Shown in pieces: positions 6,738 through 14,296 of a stretch of 16,155 nucleotides of DNA; position 1 is the stretch's first letter, and each line of letters opens with the position of its first letter. Source of the DNA: CALMZN01 sp964540095 (lineage in GTDB: Bacteria > Patescibacteriota > Patescibacteriia > UBA1558 > GWA2-36-10). Made by a program: the position numbers and the translations under genes. The stretch is taken from the NCBI GenBank assembly GCA_964540095.1, contig CAZILH010000021.1, positions 1-16,155 of the forward strand, given 5' to 3'. The notes beneath the pieces are model-generated. The model made no database searches. It was not told the origin of the DNA and saw nothing but the letters and a program-made list of their open reading frames with translations.

Positions 6738-6770
6738 AAAAAACACTCAATTTTCCTCGAGTGTTTTTTT
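6738..6770. terminator. Bidirectional terminator
   Basis: A perfect 11-bp stem (AAAAAACACTC / GAGTGTTTTTT, loop 10) with an A run on one side and a T run on the other. It can end both the orphan gene (+) and the infB-rbfA transcript (-, rbfA stops at 6779). Confidence 0.85.
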
Positions 6771-6778
6771 AGTTTAAT

Positions 6779-7105
6779 TTATCTTTTCAACGCCTCATCA
6801 ATGCGTCCGTATTTTATATCGCGTTCATCAAGTTCAAAATTCAAATGAGGTGTTCCTCGCATGGTCAAGTTGCGACCGATTTCTTTTTGAATATGGCCAG
6901 CAAATTTTTTGATGGCCGTCAGTCCTGAACCCAAGTGATTTTGGGGGATGATGCTAACATAAGCTGTGGCATTTTTGAGGTCTGGTGAAATAGTGACTTC
7001 CGTGATAGAGATCAGCGTGCCCAAAGGCGGTTCAAAATCCCGCAAAATTATATTATTAATTTCTTGGCGCAAATATTCTCCTACTTGGGCAGGGCGTTTA
7101 CTCAT
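6779..7105 (-). CDS. rbfA: Ribosome-binding factor A
   Basis: A 108-residue KH-like protein that helps mature the 30S subunit at the 5' end of 16S rRNA. Recognisable blocks are RPAQVGEYLRQEINNII near the N-terminus, LISITEVTISPDLKNATAYVSI (the most conserved part of the family), and TPHLNFELDERDIKYGRIDE near the end. The start at 7105 is preferred over an in-frame start 11 codons earlier. It gives the family's normal N-terminus, and its ATG overlaps the infB stop in ATGAGTAA, a classic coupled start. It follows infB in the same operon, the usual order in bacteria, and is closed by the terminator at 6738-6770. Confidence 0.93.
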   Translation of the reverse strand: MSKRPAQVGEYLRQEINNIILRDFEPPLGTLISITEVTISPDLKNATAYVSIIPQNHLGSGLTAIKKFAGHIQKEIGRNLTMRGTPHLNFELDERDIKYGRIDEALKR

Positions 7106-9074
7106 AAGTTTCTTCAAAAAATTCCAAAGTATCGCCAACAGCGATTATGGGGTCGCCTTGGTATTCAAGGCCAGCTTCATTACCAGCCACCACTTCGTTC
7201 ATTTCTTGCTTGGCTGATTGCAAGCTGATTATTTTGCCAATGGCTTCCATCTCGCCGTTTTTCATGACCTTGACACCGCATTTTTTGGTGATCAAGCCGT
7301 CAATAATTTTGCCACCAACAATCATGCTATTTTTTTGTGACTTGAAGATGGCCAAGACCTGCATTTTGCCGATTATTTTGTGAATAGTTTTTTTGGCCTT
7401 GATATTTATCAAGCGTTTTTCAATGTCTTCCAGTAGTTTATAAATAATATCAAAATAGAGGACAGTAACACCTTTTTCTTGAGCCAGATTGATAATGTTT
7501 TTGTTTTCCTTGATATGAAAGCCAAGTAATATGCTTTGTTGGGCGGCGGCATTGAGCACATCAGTTTCATTGAAAAGACCCAAGCCCTTTTTGATAACCT
7601 GAATTCTAGCACCCGAGACAGTGATTTTTCTCAAGGACTCTTCAATGGCCTCGGCTGAGCCCAAAACATCGGATTTGATGATCAAACGCAAGGTAGTAGC
7701 ATTTTCATCGCCTTCTTCTTTTTTATTGCCATTGCTATTACTGCTGTTGTTGATACTGGCCGGCCGGAAATTATTATCAATATTTTTGAGTTTGTTTTTG
7801 TAGTCCTTTTTGTCAGTGATTACTTCCAAAATTTCGCCAATTTGCGGTAATTGTTTTAAGCCCAATATTTTTACAGGTGTAGCTGGACCAGCTGAAGTTT
7901 GATTTTGGCCTTTCCAGTTTTTGAGCATTTTTATTTTTCCGGGCACCTGACCAACAATGATCATGTCACCAACTTGCAAAGTGCCGGCTTGCACCAAGAC
8001 CGTGGCTACTGGGCCTTCGCCGGGGTCTAAGTGGGACTCAATAATAGTACCAACAGCCGATCCCGTGACATCGGCCTTGAGGTTTTCCATATCAGCCACT
8101 AGCAATATCATGTCTAGCAATTCAGAAATGCCTTCTTTTTTCAAAGCCGAAATCGGCTGGCAAATTACTTTGCCACCCCAGTCCTCAGGCATCAAATTTA
8201 TTTCTACTAATTGCTGTTTTAGTCGGTCAATATCAGCACCTGGCTTATCAATTTTGTTGATAGCGATAACAAAGGGCAAATTTTCTTTTTGAATGACTGC
8301 AATGCTTTCTAGGGTTTGCGGTTGCAGACCATCATCAGCGGCCACTACCAAAATAGCGATATCAGCCACCTGTCCGCCCCGAGAGCGCATGGCTTTGAAG
8401 GCCTCGTGTCCGGGAGTATCCAAGAAAGTAATGTGTCGGCCATGGGTCTCTACTTGGTAAGCACCGATGTGCTGGGTGATACCACCAGCTTCTTGGTCAA
8501 CCACATTGGTCGAGCGGATAGCGTCCAATAATTTTGTCTTGCCATGGTCAACATGACCCATGACTACTACCACTGGCGACTTGGTATCGCCAACAGCGCG
8601 AGTTGATAAAAGCTGAGTTAATTTTTCTTTGTGGCTAGTTTCCTCCACAGTTGTTTGCTCACTCTTGTTCACTTTGAAGCCAAGGTCTTCAGCAATGATA
8701 GTAGCTGTGTCAAAATCAACTTTTTCATTCAACGAAACCATAATGCCATTTTTCATTAGTTCGCCCATCAGGCGAGCGATAGGAAGCTTCATAATTTCCG
8801 CTAGGTCTTTGACCACGACAGTGTCACCAACGGTAATTTCTTTTTGTTCAGCGGGAGCGGTTTTTTCTTTGGCGCGGATTTCAGTAATTTGTGATTGGCT
8901 TTCCTTGAAAGCTCTTTTCTTTTCGTCTTTTTTCCAGGCCTCAATTATCTTTGGGACAAGATGATCATTGATTTTTAGCGCCTTGCCACCAATATCAAAA
9001 CCCAGCTCCGGTAGTTTTTCCAGGAGTTCGCTGGTAGTTACTTTCAATTGTCTAGCTAGGACACTAGTGTTCAT
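7098..9074 (-). CDS. infB: Translation initiation factor IF-2
   Basis: A 658-residue GTPase that brings initiator tRNA to the 30S subunit and promotes subunit joining. The N-terminal IF2_N helices (MNTSVLARQLKVTTSELLEKL) and a second IF2_N-like unit (about 85-135) come first. The G domain has G1 GHVDHGKT at 173-180, G2 with AGGIT, G3 DTPGH at 219-223 and G4 NKID at 273-276. Domains II, III and IV follow. The linker around NNSSNSNGNKKEEGDEN, within the domain II/III junction, is a low-complexity stretch. The N-terminal region is short compared with E. coli IF-2 (890 residues), as usual in small genomes. There is no Shine-Dalgarno. The promoter at 9095-9123 would give a 14-base leader. rbfA overlaps its end by 8 bases. 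Confidence 0.97.
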   Translation of the reverse strand: MNTSVLARQLKVTTSELLEKLPELGFDIGGKALKINDHLVPKIIEAWKKDEKKRAFKESQSQITEIRAKEKTAPAEQKEITVGDTVVVKDLAEIMKLPIARLMGELMKNGIMVSLNEKVDFDTATIIAEDLGFKVNKSEQTTVEETSHKEKLTQLLSTRAVGDTKSPVVVVMGHVDHGKTKLLDAIRSTNVVDQEAGGITQHIGAYQVETHGRHITFLDTPGHEAFKAMRSRGGQVADIAILVVAADDGLQPQTLESIAVIQKENLPFVIAINKIDKPGADIDRLKQQLVEINLMPEDWGGKVICQPISALKKEGISELLDMILLVADMENLKADVTGSAVGTIIESHLDPGEGPVATVLVQAGTLQVGDMIIVGQVPGKIKMLKNWKGQNQTSAGPATPVKILGLKQLPQIGEILEVITDKKDYKNKLKNIDNNFRPASINNSSNSNGNKKEEGDENATTLRLIIKSDVLGSAEAIEESLRKITVSGARIQVIKKGLGLFNETDVLNAAAQQSILLGFHIKENKNIINLAQEKGVTVLYFDIIYKLLEDIEKRLINIKAKKTIHKIIGKMQVLAIFKSQKNSMIVGGKIIDGLITKKCGVKVMKNGEMEAIGKIISLQSAKQEMNEVVAGNEAGLEYQGDPIIAVGDTLEFFEETYE

Positions 9075-9094
9075 TTTTTGTTATATTAGCCCAT

Positions 9095-9123
9095 AATTTA
9101 CTATATTTTAAAGAAAAAGTCAA
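9095..9123 (-). promoter_or_regulatory. Putative infB promoter
   Basis: On the minus strand TTGACT (9118-9123), a 17-base spacer and TAAATT (9095-9100). It is divergent from the promoter at 9162-9190. The implied infB leader is only about 14 bases. Confidence 0.55.
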
Positions 9124-9161
9124 GGTTTTGGCTATTTATAATCAAGGGGTATTAATAAATA

Positions 9162-9190
9162 TTGACATTTACCGCCAGTTGATATAAATT
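9162..9190 (+). promoter_or_regulatory. Putative promoter of the degenerate DHH gene
   Basis: TTGACA (9162-9167), a 17-base spacer and TAAATT (9185-9190); a TATAAA at 9183 with a 15-base spacer is the alternative. The start near 9197 leaves a leader of about 17 bases before the ATG at 9214. Confidence 0.55.
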
Positions 9191-9213
9191 TAGTAGTTAA
9201 AAACAAGATAAAA

Positions 9214-10323
9214 ATGGAAATTCCCGTTAAAGAATTAAATAATTTGTTATCAAAAGCTAATAGTATTTTGATTACTGGGCCGCAAGATCCTTCTATTGAT
9301 ATTGTAGCCACCGCCTGCGCTTGGCAGATTTTTTTACGCGAACAAAATAAACAAGCTGATATTTGTCTGATTGGTAAATATCAACTTTGGGATTTTTTGC
9401 CTAGCACTTTGGCCATAAAAAATAATTTAGATGAAGCCAATAAGTTTCAGATAATTTTGGATGTATCCCAAGTAAAAGTAAAACAGCTTAGTTATGATTT
9501 GGCTGGCGATGAATTGCGAATAAATATTTTGCCAGAGAGCGGCAATTTTGAGAGTCGCCATGTCAAAACCGAAAAAGGTGATTTGGTTTATGATTTGATC
9601 ATTACTTTGGGAGCGGGTGGACTCGAGTCCTTGGGCAGTACTTTTTCTGAACATCGAGATTTTTTTAATAATACCGACATTATCAATATTGATCGCTCTA
9701 TCTTGAATGAAAATTTTGGACAATTGAATGTGGTGGAGCTCAGCTCTTCTTCGCTGGCAGAAATAAGTTATAATTTTTTTCAGGACAATATAAGTAAAGA
9801 CCTGGCCACCTGTCTTTTGGCGGGCATTATTAGCGCTACCAATAGCTTTCAGTCGCCCTTGGTGACGCCAATGCTTTTGGAGATTGCTAGCCAGCTGATA
9901 GTCAAAGGGGCGGCTCGACAAAAAATAATTGAAGAGCTTTATCGCACCAAGGATATTGCAACGCTGAAAAATTGGGGTCGCATCTTATCTCGTTTGAAAC
10001 AACGGGGGCGAATAATATTTTCTTATTTGGAGCATGGGGACATGGATACTTTGCCTCAGGATTTTCAAGGATTAGTCAAAGATCTTATTTTGTCCACGCC
10101 AGAGACACAAGTGGCCATAATATTTTATCAAGTAGAGTTGGAAAAAACTGAGGCCTGGATTTATTCTACGGAAAATATAAATGCTCTTGATTTGGTCAGG
10201 GATTTGGGTCCGCAGGGTAGCAAGAATTTGGTCAAATTAACCATTGATCATAATTTGGAAAAATCCAAAGAACTTTTAGCCACTAGAATATCGGAGGCCA
10301 TAAAATTGTTGGGGCATAATTAA
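9214..10323 (+). CDS. Catalytically degenerate DHH-family protein
   Basis: A 369-residue protein with the layout of a DHH/DHHA1 phosphoesterase but without its active site. Comparison with the intact paralogue at 4984-5949 in this window shows the correspondences. SHQRPDGDTLGS becomes TGPQDPSIDIVAT, so His and the first Asp are lost and Asp29 is kept. NIDHHNS becomes NIDRSIL. GLITDTGGF becomes GIISATNSF. The C-terminal FGGGGHKKAAG is reduced to LGPQGSKN. The spacing of these relics and the shared LKNWGRILSRL / LILWGRALERL segment support common descent. Metal-dependent hydrolysis is therefore unlikely; a nucleotide-binding, scaffolding or regulatory role is possible. It is read divergently from infB. 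The fold assignment is an inference from motif alignment by eye. Confidence 0.75.
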   Translation: MEIPVKELNNLLSKANSILITGPQDPSIDIVATACAWQIFLREQNKQADICLIGKYQLWDFLPSTLAIKNNLDEANKFQIILDVSQVKVKQLSYDLAGDELRINILPESGNFESRHVKTEKGDLVYDLIITLGAGGLESLGSTFSEHRDFFNNTDIINIDRSILNENFGQLNVVELSSSSLAEISYNFFQDNISKDLATCLLAGIISATNSFQSPLVTPMLLEIASQLIVKGAARQKIIEELYRTKDIATLKNWGRILSRLKQRGRIIFSYLEHGDMDTLPQDFQGLVKDLILSTPETQVAIIFYQVELEKTEAWIYSTENINALDLVRDLGPQGSKNLVKLTIDHNLEKSKELLATRISEAIKLLGHN

Positions 10324-10328
10324 GGCGC

Positions 10329-10357
10329 TTCACAAAACAGCAAACTTTAATTATAAT
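10329..10357 (+). promoter_or_regulatory. Promoter of tRNA-Ile
   Basis: TTCACA (10329-10334), a 17-base spacer and a perfect TATAAT (10352-10357), with the predicted start about 29 bases before the tRNA. Confidence 0.75.
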
Positions 10358-10392
10358 ATCTGCATCAAGCATTTTGGATTTTTTGATATCAT

Positions 10393-10469
10393 CGTCCCGT
10401 AGCTCAGCTGGTTAGAGCATCACTCTTATAAAGTGGGGGTCCTGGGTTCGAGTCCCAGCGGGACGACCA
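10393..10469 (+). tRNA. tRNA-Ile (anticodon UAU)
   Basis: A full cloverleaf of 77 bases with encoded CCA: acceptor CGTCCCG/CGGGACG with discriminator A, D stem GCTC/GAGC, anticodon stem TCACT/AGTGG with loop CTTATAA, and T arm CTGGG-TTCGAGT-CCCAG. The anticodon UAU reads AUA without needing lysidine at C34. The C1-G72 first pair is unusual for tRNA-Ile. Confidence 0.9.
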
Positions 10470-10496
10470 AGTTTTTAAAAATTATTGCAGATGGTT

Positions 10497-10526
10497 TCCG
10501 CCCAAGGCGGATCCGCCTTGGGCGGA
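10497..10526. mobile_element. Double-hairpin element, copy A
   Basis: Two adjacent hairpins with 6-bp stems and 3-base loops, TCCGCC-CAA-GGCGGA then TCCGCC-TTG-GGCGGA. Together they form a perfect 30-base palindrome. The element follows GGTT and is directly followed by CAAGTCC, the T-loop side of a tRNA 3' end. It belongs to the same family as the copies at 13272, 14458, 14985 and 15210. Confidence 0.7.
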
Positions 10527-10547
10527 CAAGTCCAGGTATACCCACCA
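10527..10547 (+). pseudogene. tRNA 3'-end fragment next to element copy A
   Basis: CAAGTCC followed by AGGTATACCCACCA reads as the 3' half of a T arm, an acceptor strand, a discriminator A and CCA. With the GGTT before the element it completes a T loop (TTCAAGT). The parent tRNA (acceptor ending TATACCC) is not among the intact ones here. Confidence 0.55.
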
Positions 10548-10593
10548 TTCGATTCGTCGAGCTAAGCTCGACTCACTCATGGTCTTCGACCAT
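10544..10593. repeat. Hairpin cluster upstream of mgtA
   Basis: Two further perfect hairpins follow copy A: GTCGAGC-TAA-GCTCGAC (10556-10572) and ATGGTC-TTC-GACCAT (10579-10593). In addition ACCAT (10544-10548) pairs with ATGGT (10579-10583). There is no T run, so they are not obvious terminators. The gap 10470-10667 contains only these palindromes and the mgtA promoter region. Confidence 0.5.
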
Positions 10594-10667
10594 TTAATTT
10601 AATCAAATTACAGACTGTTTTGGCAGTTTTTTTATTTTTGGCTAAATATGCTAAAATTAAGTCAATT

Positions 10668-13256
10668 ATGAAAGATGTCTTGGACAAAAAATTGGAATAC
10701 TTTGCCACGCTTGAGGCGCCGGAAGTTTTGTCATTGGTAGATAGCAGTGAAAAGGGCTTATCAGAAAGCACAACTCTGAAACGCCATGCCACCTGTGGCT
10801 ACAACACCATTGAAGAAAGGAAAGAGCGCAATGTTGTTTTGGAGTTTCTTTCATATTTCAAAAGTCCATTGATAATCATCTTGTTGATAGTGTCAGCTAT
10901 TTCGGCTTATTTGGGTGAAATAAAAAATGCTGTTATTGTGGCGGTCATGATATTGCTGAGCGTGATTTTGGATTTTTTTGAGGAGCGAAATGCCGGACAA
11001 GCGGCCAAGCGCTTGAAAGAAAAAGTACGCACCATGGCCACGGTCATTCGTGATGGTCAGAAAAAAGAAGTTAAGGCCTCTCAGATATGTATTGGCGATA
11101 TTATTTGCGTCAGCGCTGGAAATTTAGTGCCAGCTGATGCGCGCATTATTGACTCCAATGATCTTTATGTCAATCAATCTTCTTTGACCGGAGAGTCCTA
11201 CCCCAACGGTAAAGATAAAAAGATTTTGCGTGGTCAGAATTTATCTTTGGTGGACTTGAGTAACATAATTTTTGCGGGCACTAGCGTAGTCAGTGGTTCG
11301 GCCACAGCCGTGGTAGTCAAAATTGGTAACCAAACTGAGTTTGGACAGATAGCCGACAAATTAGCCAAAAAAGAAGAGAAGAGTGAATTTGAAATTGGCG
11401 TCACAAAATTTGGTTACTTCATAATGAAGGTGATCATTTTTTTGGTGCTCTTTATTTTTTTATTTAACTCGCTGATCAATCACCGCATCTTGGAGTCATT
11501 CATGTTTGCTATTGCCGTAGCGGTGGGTGTGACACCAGAGTTGTTGCCCATGATCATGTCTATCACCATGGCTCGTGGCTCCTTGAAGATGTCCAAAAAA
11601 GGAGTAATTGTCAAAAAATTAACGGCTATCCCAAATTTTGGTAGCATGGATATTTTGTGTACTGATAAGACCGGCACCTTGACTGAGGACAAAATTGTTT
11701 TAGTGACTTACACAAATTTGGCTGGTGAAAATGACGAGCAAGTTTTGAAATATACTTACCTCAATGGCTATTTTCAAACTGGAGTAAAAAATCCACTTGA
11801 CGAAGCTATTGTTAATTTCAAAAAAATAGCCACCACTCATTACAAAAAAATTGACGAAATACCTTTTGATTTTAACAGGCGTTTGATGAGTGTGGTGGTT
11901 GATGGGGCAGAGGGCAGGTTACTAATCACCAAGGGTGCGCCGGAAGAAATTTTTAAAAAATGTCAGACCTTCCAGCAAGGAAAAAAAGCTGTAAATTTTG
12001 GTAAAATTTGGCAAAATAAGGCCAAAGAATATTATGAAGATTTAAGTAAAGATGGCTATCGTGTCTTGGCTGTGGCTATCAAAAAATTTGATAATAAAAA
12101 AAAGTCATACAGCAAACAAGATGAGAATGATTTGGAGCTTTGCGGTTTTGTGGCTTTTCTTGATCCACCGCGTCGTGGCTTGAAGCAGGTCTTGGAAGAA
12201 TTGCGCAATGTGGGAGTGCGCGTCAAAGTTATCACTGGGGACAATGAGTTGGTAGCCAGCAAAATCTGTCGTGAAGTCGGCTTGACTGTGCATGGCACCA
12301 TCATGGGCAGTGAAATGGAACACTTGAATGACGATGCTTTAGGGGCCATAGTGGAAAAAACAACTATTTTTGCTAGATTTTCTCCAGAGCAAAAAAATAG
12401 AGTAATCACTGCTTTGCGAGCCAATGGCCACGTGGTTGGCTATTTGGGTGACGGCATCAATGATGCGCCATCGCTCAAAGCCGCTGATGTTGGTATTTCC
12501 GTCAACAACGCGGTAGATGTAGCCAAAGAGTCAGCCGACATTGTTTTGACGCAAAAAAATTTGGAAATTTTGAAAGATGGTTTGCTGGAAGGAAGAAAGG
12601 CCTTTGGCAATACCATGAAATATATTATGATGGGTTTGAGCTCCAATTTTGGCAATATGTTTAGTATGAGTTTGGTGGTATTTTTTGTGCCGTTTTTGCC
12701 AATGTTGCCAATTCAGATTTTGTTGAACAATTTCATTTATGATTTTTCGCAGGTGACCATACCCACTGACAATATTGACCAAGATTGGCTGCAGAAACCG
12801 CGTCGTTGGAACATGCAGTTTATAAAGCGCTTCATGTTGTGGATTGGACCCATTAGTTCAATTTTTGACTTTTTGACTTTTTATGTTTTGTATAGCGTTT
12901 TCCATGCTAGTCAGTCCGTATTTCAAGCTGGCTGGTTTATGGAGTCCTTAGCCACTCAGACCTTGGTTATTCATTTTATTAGGACCAAGAAATTGCCGTT
13001 TATTCAGAGTCGGCCAAGTAAATATTTATTGTTTAGCACCTTGACTTGCGTGACTTTGGGTTGGATAATACCATTTACCGCAGTGGGTAGGTATTTTCAA
13101 TTTGGACGACCGCCCCTAGCCATGGTTATGGCCATTGTCTTGATCGTGTTGGTGTACTTTGTCTTTGTGGAAATTGGCAAAAGGATATTTTATAAAAAAT
13201 ACGATTTTGATATAGCAGCGCATTCTGGTAAAAAGATAGTTACGGCCAGCCATTAG
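10668..13256 (+). CDS. mgtA: MgtA-type magnesium-transporting P-type ATPase
   Basis: An 862-residue P3B-type ATPase that imports Mg2+ across the cell membrane. The ATG at 10668 is preferred over an in-frame TTG at 10620 because it gives the family's normal N-terminus. Motifs in order: actuator TGES at 174-177, phosphorylation site DKTGTLT with Asp333, nucleotide-binding domain, and hinge GDGINDAP at 594-601. The C-terminal membrane part closely resembles E. coli MgtA, with SSNFGNMFSM, FLPMLPIQILLNNFIYDFSQV, DNID, GPISSIFDFLTF, FQAGWF and VIHFIRTKKLPFIQS. An extended -10 (TGC-TAAAAT, 10649-10657) would place the mRNA start about 4 bases from the ATG. No Shine-Dalgarno and no recognised Mg2+ riboswitch lie upstream. 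Length is slightly below the usual 890-900. Confidence 0.95.
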   Translation: MKDVLDKKLEYFATLEAPEVLSLVDSSEKGLSESTTLKRHATCGYNTIEERKERNVVLEFLSYFKSPLIIILLIVSAISAYLGEIKNAVIVAVMILLSVILDFFEERNAGQAAKRLKEKVRTMATVIRDGQKKEVKASQICIGDIICVSAGNLVPADARIIDSNDLYVNQSSLTGESYPNGKDKKILRGQNLSLVDLSNIIFAGTSVVSGSATAVVVKIGNQTEFGQIADKLAKKEEKSEFEIGVTKFGYFIMKVIIFLVLFIFLFNSLINHRILESFMFAIAVAVGVTPELLPMIMSITMARGSLKMSKKGVIVKKLTAIPNFGSMDILCTDKTGTLTEDKIVLVTYTNLAGENDEQVLKYTYLNGYFQTGVKNPLDEAIVNFKKIATTHYKKIDEIPFDFNRRLMSVVVDGAEGRLLITKGAPEEIFKKCQTFQQGKKAVNFGKIWQNKAKEYYEDLSKDGYRVLAVAIKKFDNKKKSYSKQDENDLELCGFVAFLDPPRRGLKQVLEELRNVGVRVKVITGDNELVASKICREVGLTVHGTIMGSEMEHLNDDALGAIVEKTTIFARFSPEQKNRVITALRANGHVVGYLGDGINDAPSLKAADVGISVNNAVDVAKESADIVLTQKNLEILKDGLLEGRKAFGNTMKYIMMGLSSNFGNMFSMSLVVFFVPFLPMLPIQILLNNFIYDFSQVTIPTDNIDQDWLQKPRRWNMQFIKRFMLWIGPISSIFDFLTFYVLYSVFHASQSVFQAGWFMESLATQTLVIHFIRTKKLPFIQSRPSKYLLFSTLTCVTLGWIIPFTAVGRYFQFGRPPLAMVMAIVLIVLVYFVFVEIGKRIFYKKYDFDIAAHSGKKIVTASH

Positions 13257-13259
13257 TTG

Positions 13260-13314
13260 GCGAGTGTAGTTTCCCGCTCTAGGCTGGGACCCCGCCCGAG
13301 GCGGTGGCAGTTGG
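13260..13314 (+). pseudogene. Partial tRNA-Gly copy split by a double-hairpin element
   Basis: GCGAGTGTAGTT (13260-13271) and CAGTTGG (13308-13314) are together identical to the first 19 bases of the intact tRNA-Gly at 13363. They are separated by a 36-bp element. Homology stops after the second part. The copy begins 3 bases after the mgtA stop codon. Confidence 0.75.
13272..13307. mobile_element. Double-hairpin element, copy B
   Basis: The first hairpin is an imperfect TCCC-GC...GC-T-GGGA; the second is CCGCC-CGA-GGCGG, flanked by CC and TGG. It sits in a GTT^CAG site of the tRNA-Gly copy, with no target duplication. Its second hairpin and flanks (CCCCGCC...GGCGGTGG) match copy E. Confidence 0.75.
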
Positions 13315-13362
13315 CGAAAATTAAATCGCCATTTTGAAAAAAGAAAACAACACTTAATTTAT

Positions 13363-13438
13363 GCGAGTGTAGTTCAGTTGGTAGAATGCTTGCTTCCCAA
13401 GCAAGAGATCGCGGGTTCGAATCCCGTCACTCGCTCCA
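13363..13438 (+). tRNA. tRNA-Gly (anticodon CCC)
   Basis: A full cloverleaf of 76 bases with encoded CCA: acceptor GCGAGTG/CACTCGC with discriminator T, anticodon stem CTTGC/GCAAG with loop TTCCCAA, and T arm GCGGG-TTCGAAT-CCCGT. It reads GGG. Confidence 0.93.
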
Positions 13439-13460
13439 ATAATTAATTAAAAAAATAAAT

Positions 13461-13922
13461 ATGCCACTTTGGATAATTTATGCATTATTATCAGCCGTCT
13501 TTGCAGCCCTAGTAGCGATTTTTGGGAAAGTCGGCTTAAAAAATATTGATAGCACTTTGGCCACAACCGTGCGTTCAGTGATTATGGCAGTTTTTTTAGT
13601 TTTGGTTTCTTTATCTTTGAAAAAAACATCATTGTTGCGCACCATAGAAGGCAAAGCTTTGCTCTTTATTTTTTTGAGTGGTATTGCTGGGGCTCTTTCT
13701 TGGTTGTTTTATTTTTATGCCATTCAAAAAGGTCAGGCCTCGACTGCGTCGGCTATTGATCGCTTGAGTATTGTTTTTGTCTTCATCTTGGCCATAATTT
13801 TTCTAGGTGAAAAATTTACCTGGAGCGCGGCTTTTGGCGCAGTGTTGATTGTACTGGGCGCTTTGTTTATGTCAAAAATTATTACCTTTCAATTGTTAGT
13901 TAATTTTTTTCTCAACAAATAG
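13461..13922 (+). CDS. Half-size EamA/DMT family membrane transporter
   Basis: A 153-residue protein with one EamA domain and about five membrane segments, instead of the ten in full-length drug/metabolite transporters. It starts MPLWIIYALLSAVFAALVAIFGKVGL. The typical second-half motif SWLFYFYAIQKGQAS...AIDRLSIVFVFILAIIFLGEKFTWSAAFGAVLIVLGA fits the family end to end. The C-terminal tail (QLLVNFFLNK) adds a last hydrophobic stretch. Short EamA proteins of this type act as dimers; the substrate cannot be predicted. The start is 22 bases after tRNA-Gly with no separate promoter seen, so it may be transcribed with the tRNA. There is no Shine-Dalgarno. Confidence 0.88.
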   Translation: MPLWIIYALLSAVFAALVAIFGKVGLKNIDSTLATTVRSVIMAVFLVLVSLSLKKTSLLRTIEGKALLFIFLSGIAGALSWLFYFYAIQKGQASTASAIDRLSIVFVFILAIIFLGEKFTWSAAFGAVLIVLGALFMSKIITFQLLVNFFLNK

Positions 13923-13964
13923 GGATTTAATTTTTTTTGCTGGCTTATAATTTTGAGTTATTTA

Positions 13965-13993
13965 TTCCATGCTTGGCTAAAATATGCTATAAT
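13965..13993 (+). promoter_or_regulatory. Promoter of the DUF378 gene
   Basis: An extended -10 (TGC then a perfect TATAAT, 13988-13993) with a weak TTCCAT (13965-13970) 17 bases upstream. Predicted start is near 14000, about 43 bases before the ATG. Confidence 0.6.
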
Positions 13994-14042
13994 ATAAAAG
14001 GTTTAAATAAGTATAATTTAATTAATAATTAAGGAAAAAAAC

Positions 14043-14249
14043 ATGAACAAATTAAATGTTTTGGACTGGTTATTTCTTATTTTATTGATTGTCGGTGGTT
14101 TGAATTGGGGTTTAGTTGGTTTTCTCAAGTTTGACTTAGTCGCCACTCTTTTTGGTGACATGAGTATTGTATCGCGAATTGTCTATGACTTGGTCGGCAT
14201 TTCAGCTTTATATGTTTTGTTGACTTGTGGCAAGTTAGCTAAGAAATAG
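14043..14249 (+). CDS. DUF378 family small membrane protein
   Basis: A 68-residue protein with two membrane segments. The first holds the family signature LNVLDWLFLILLIVGGLNWGLVGF; the second is IVYDLVGISALYVLL, followed by a short Lys-rich tail. Length and layout are those of DUF378 proteins, which are widespread and of unknown function. It is preceded by AAGGA about 8 bases before the ATG, the only faint Shine-Dalgarno among the AT-rich genes here. It has its own promoter and is followed by two hairpins (14261-14281 and 14328-14353). Confidence 0.9.
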   Translation: MNKLNVLDWLFLILLIVGGLNWGLVGFLKFDLVATLFGDMSIVSRIVYDLVGISALYVLLTCGKLAKK

Positions 14250-14260
14250 ATATTTTTGAG

Positions 14261-14281
14261 ACAGCACAAATTTTGTGCTGT
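14261..14281 (+). terminator. Hairpin after the DUF378 gene
   Basis: A perfect 9-bp stem, ACAGCACAA / TTGTGCTGT, with a 3-base loop, 11 bases after the stop codon. No T run follows directly, so its strength as a terminator is uncertain. Confidence 0.5.
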
Positions 14282-14296
14282 TGACTGAAATATTTA

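Noticed and set aside
10497..10526. Terminator for tRNA-Ile
   Set aside because: The palindrome is not followed by a T run on either strand, and related copies lie inside tRNA fragments where a terminator would make no sense.
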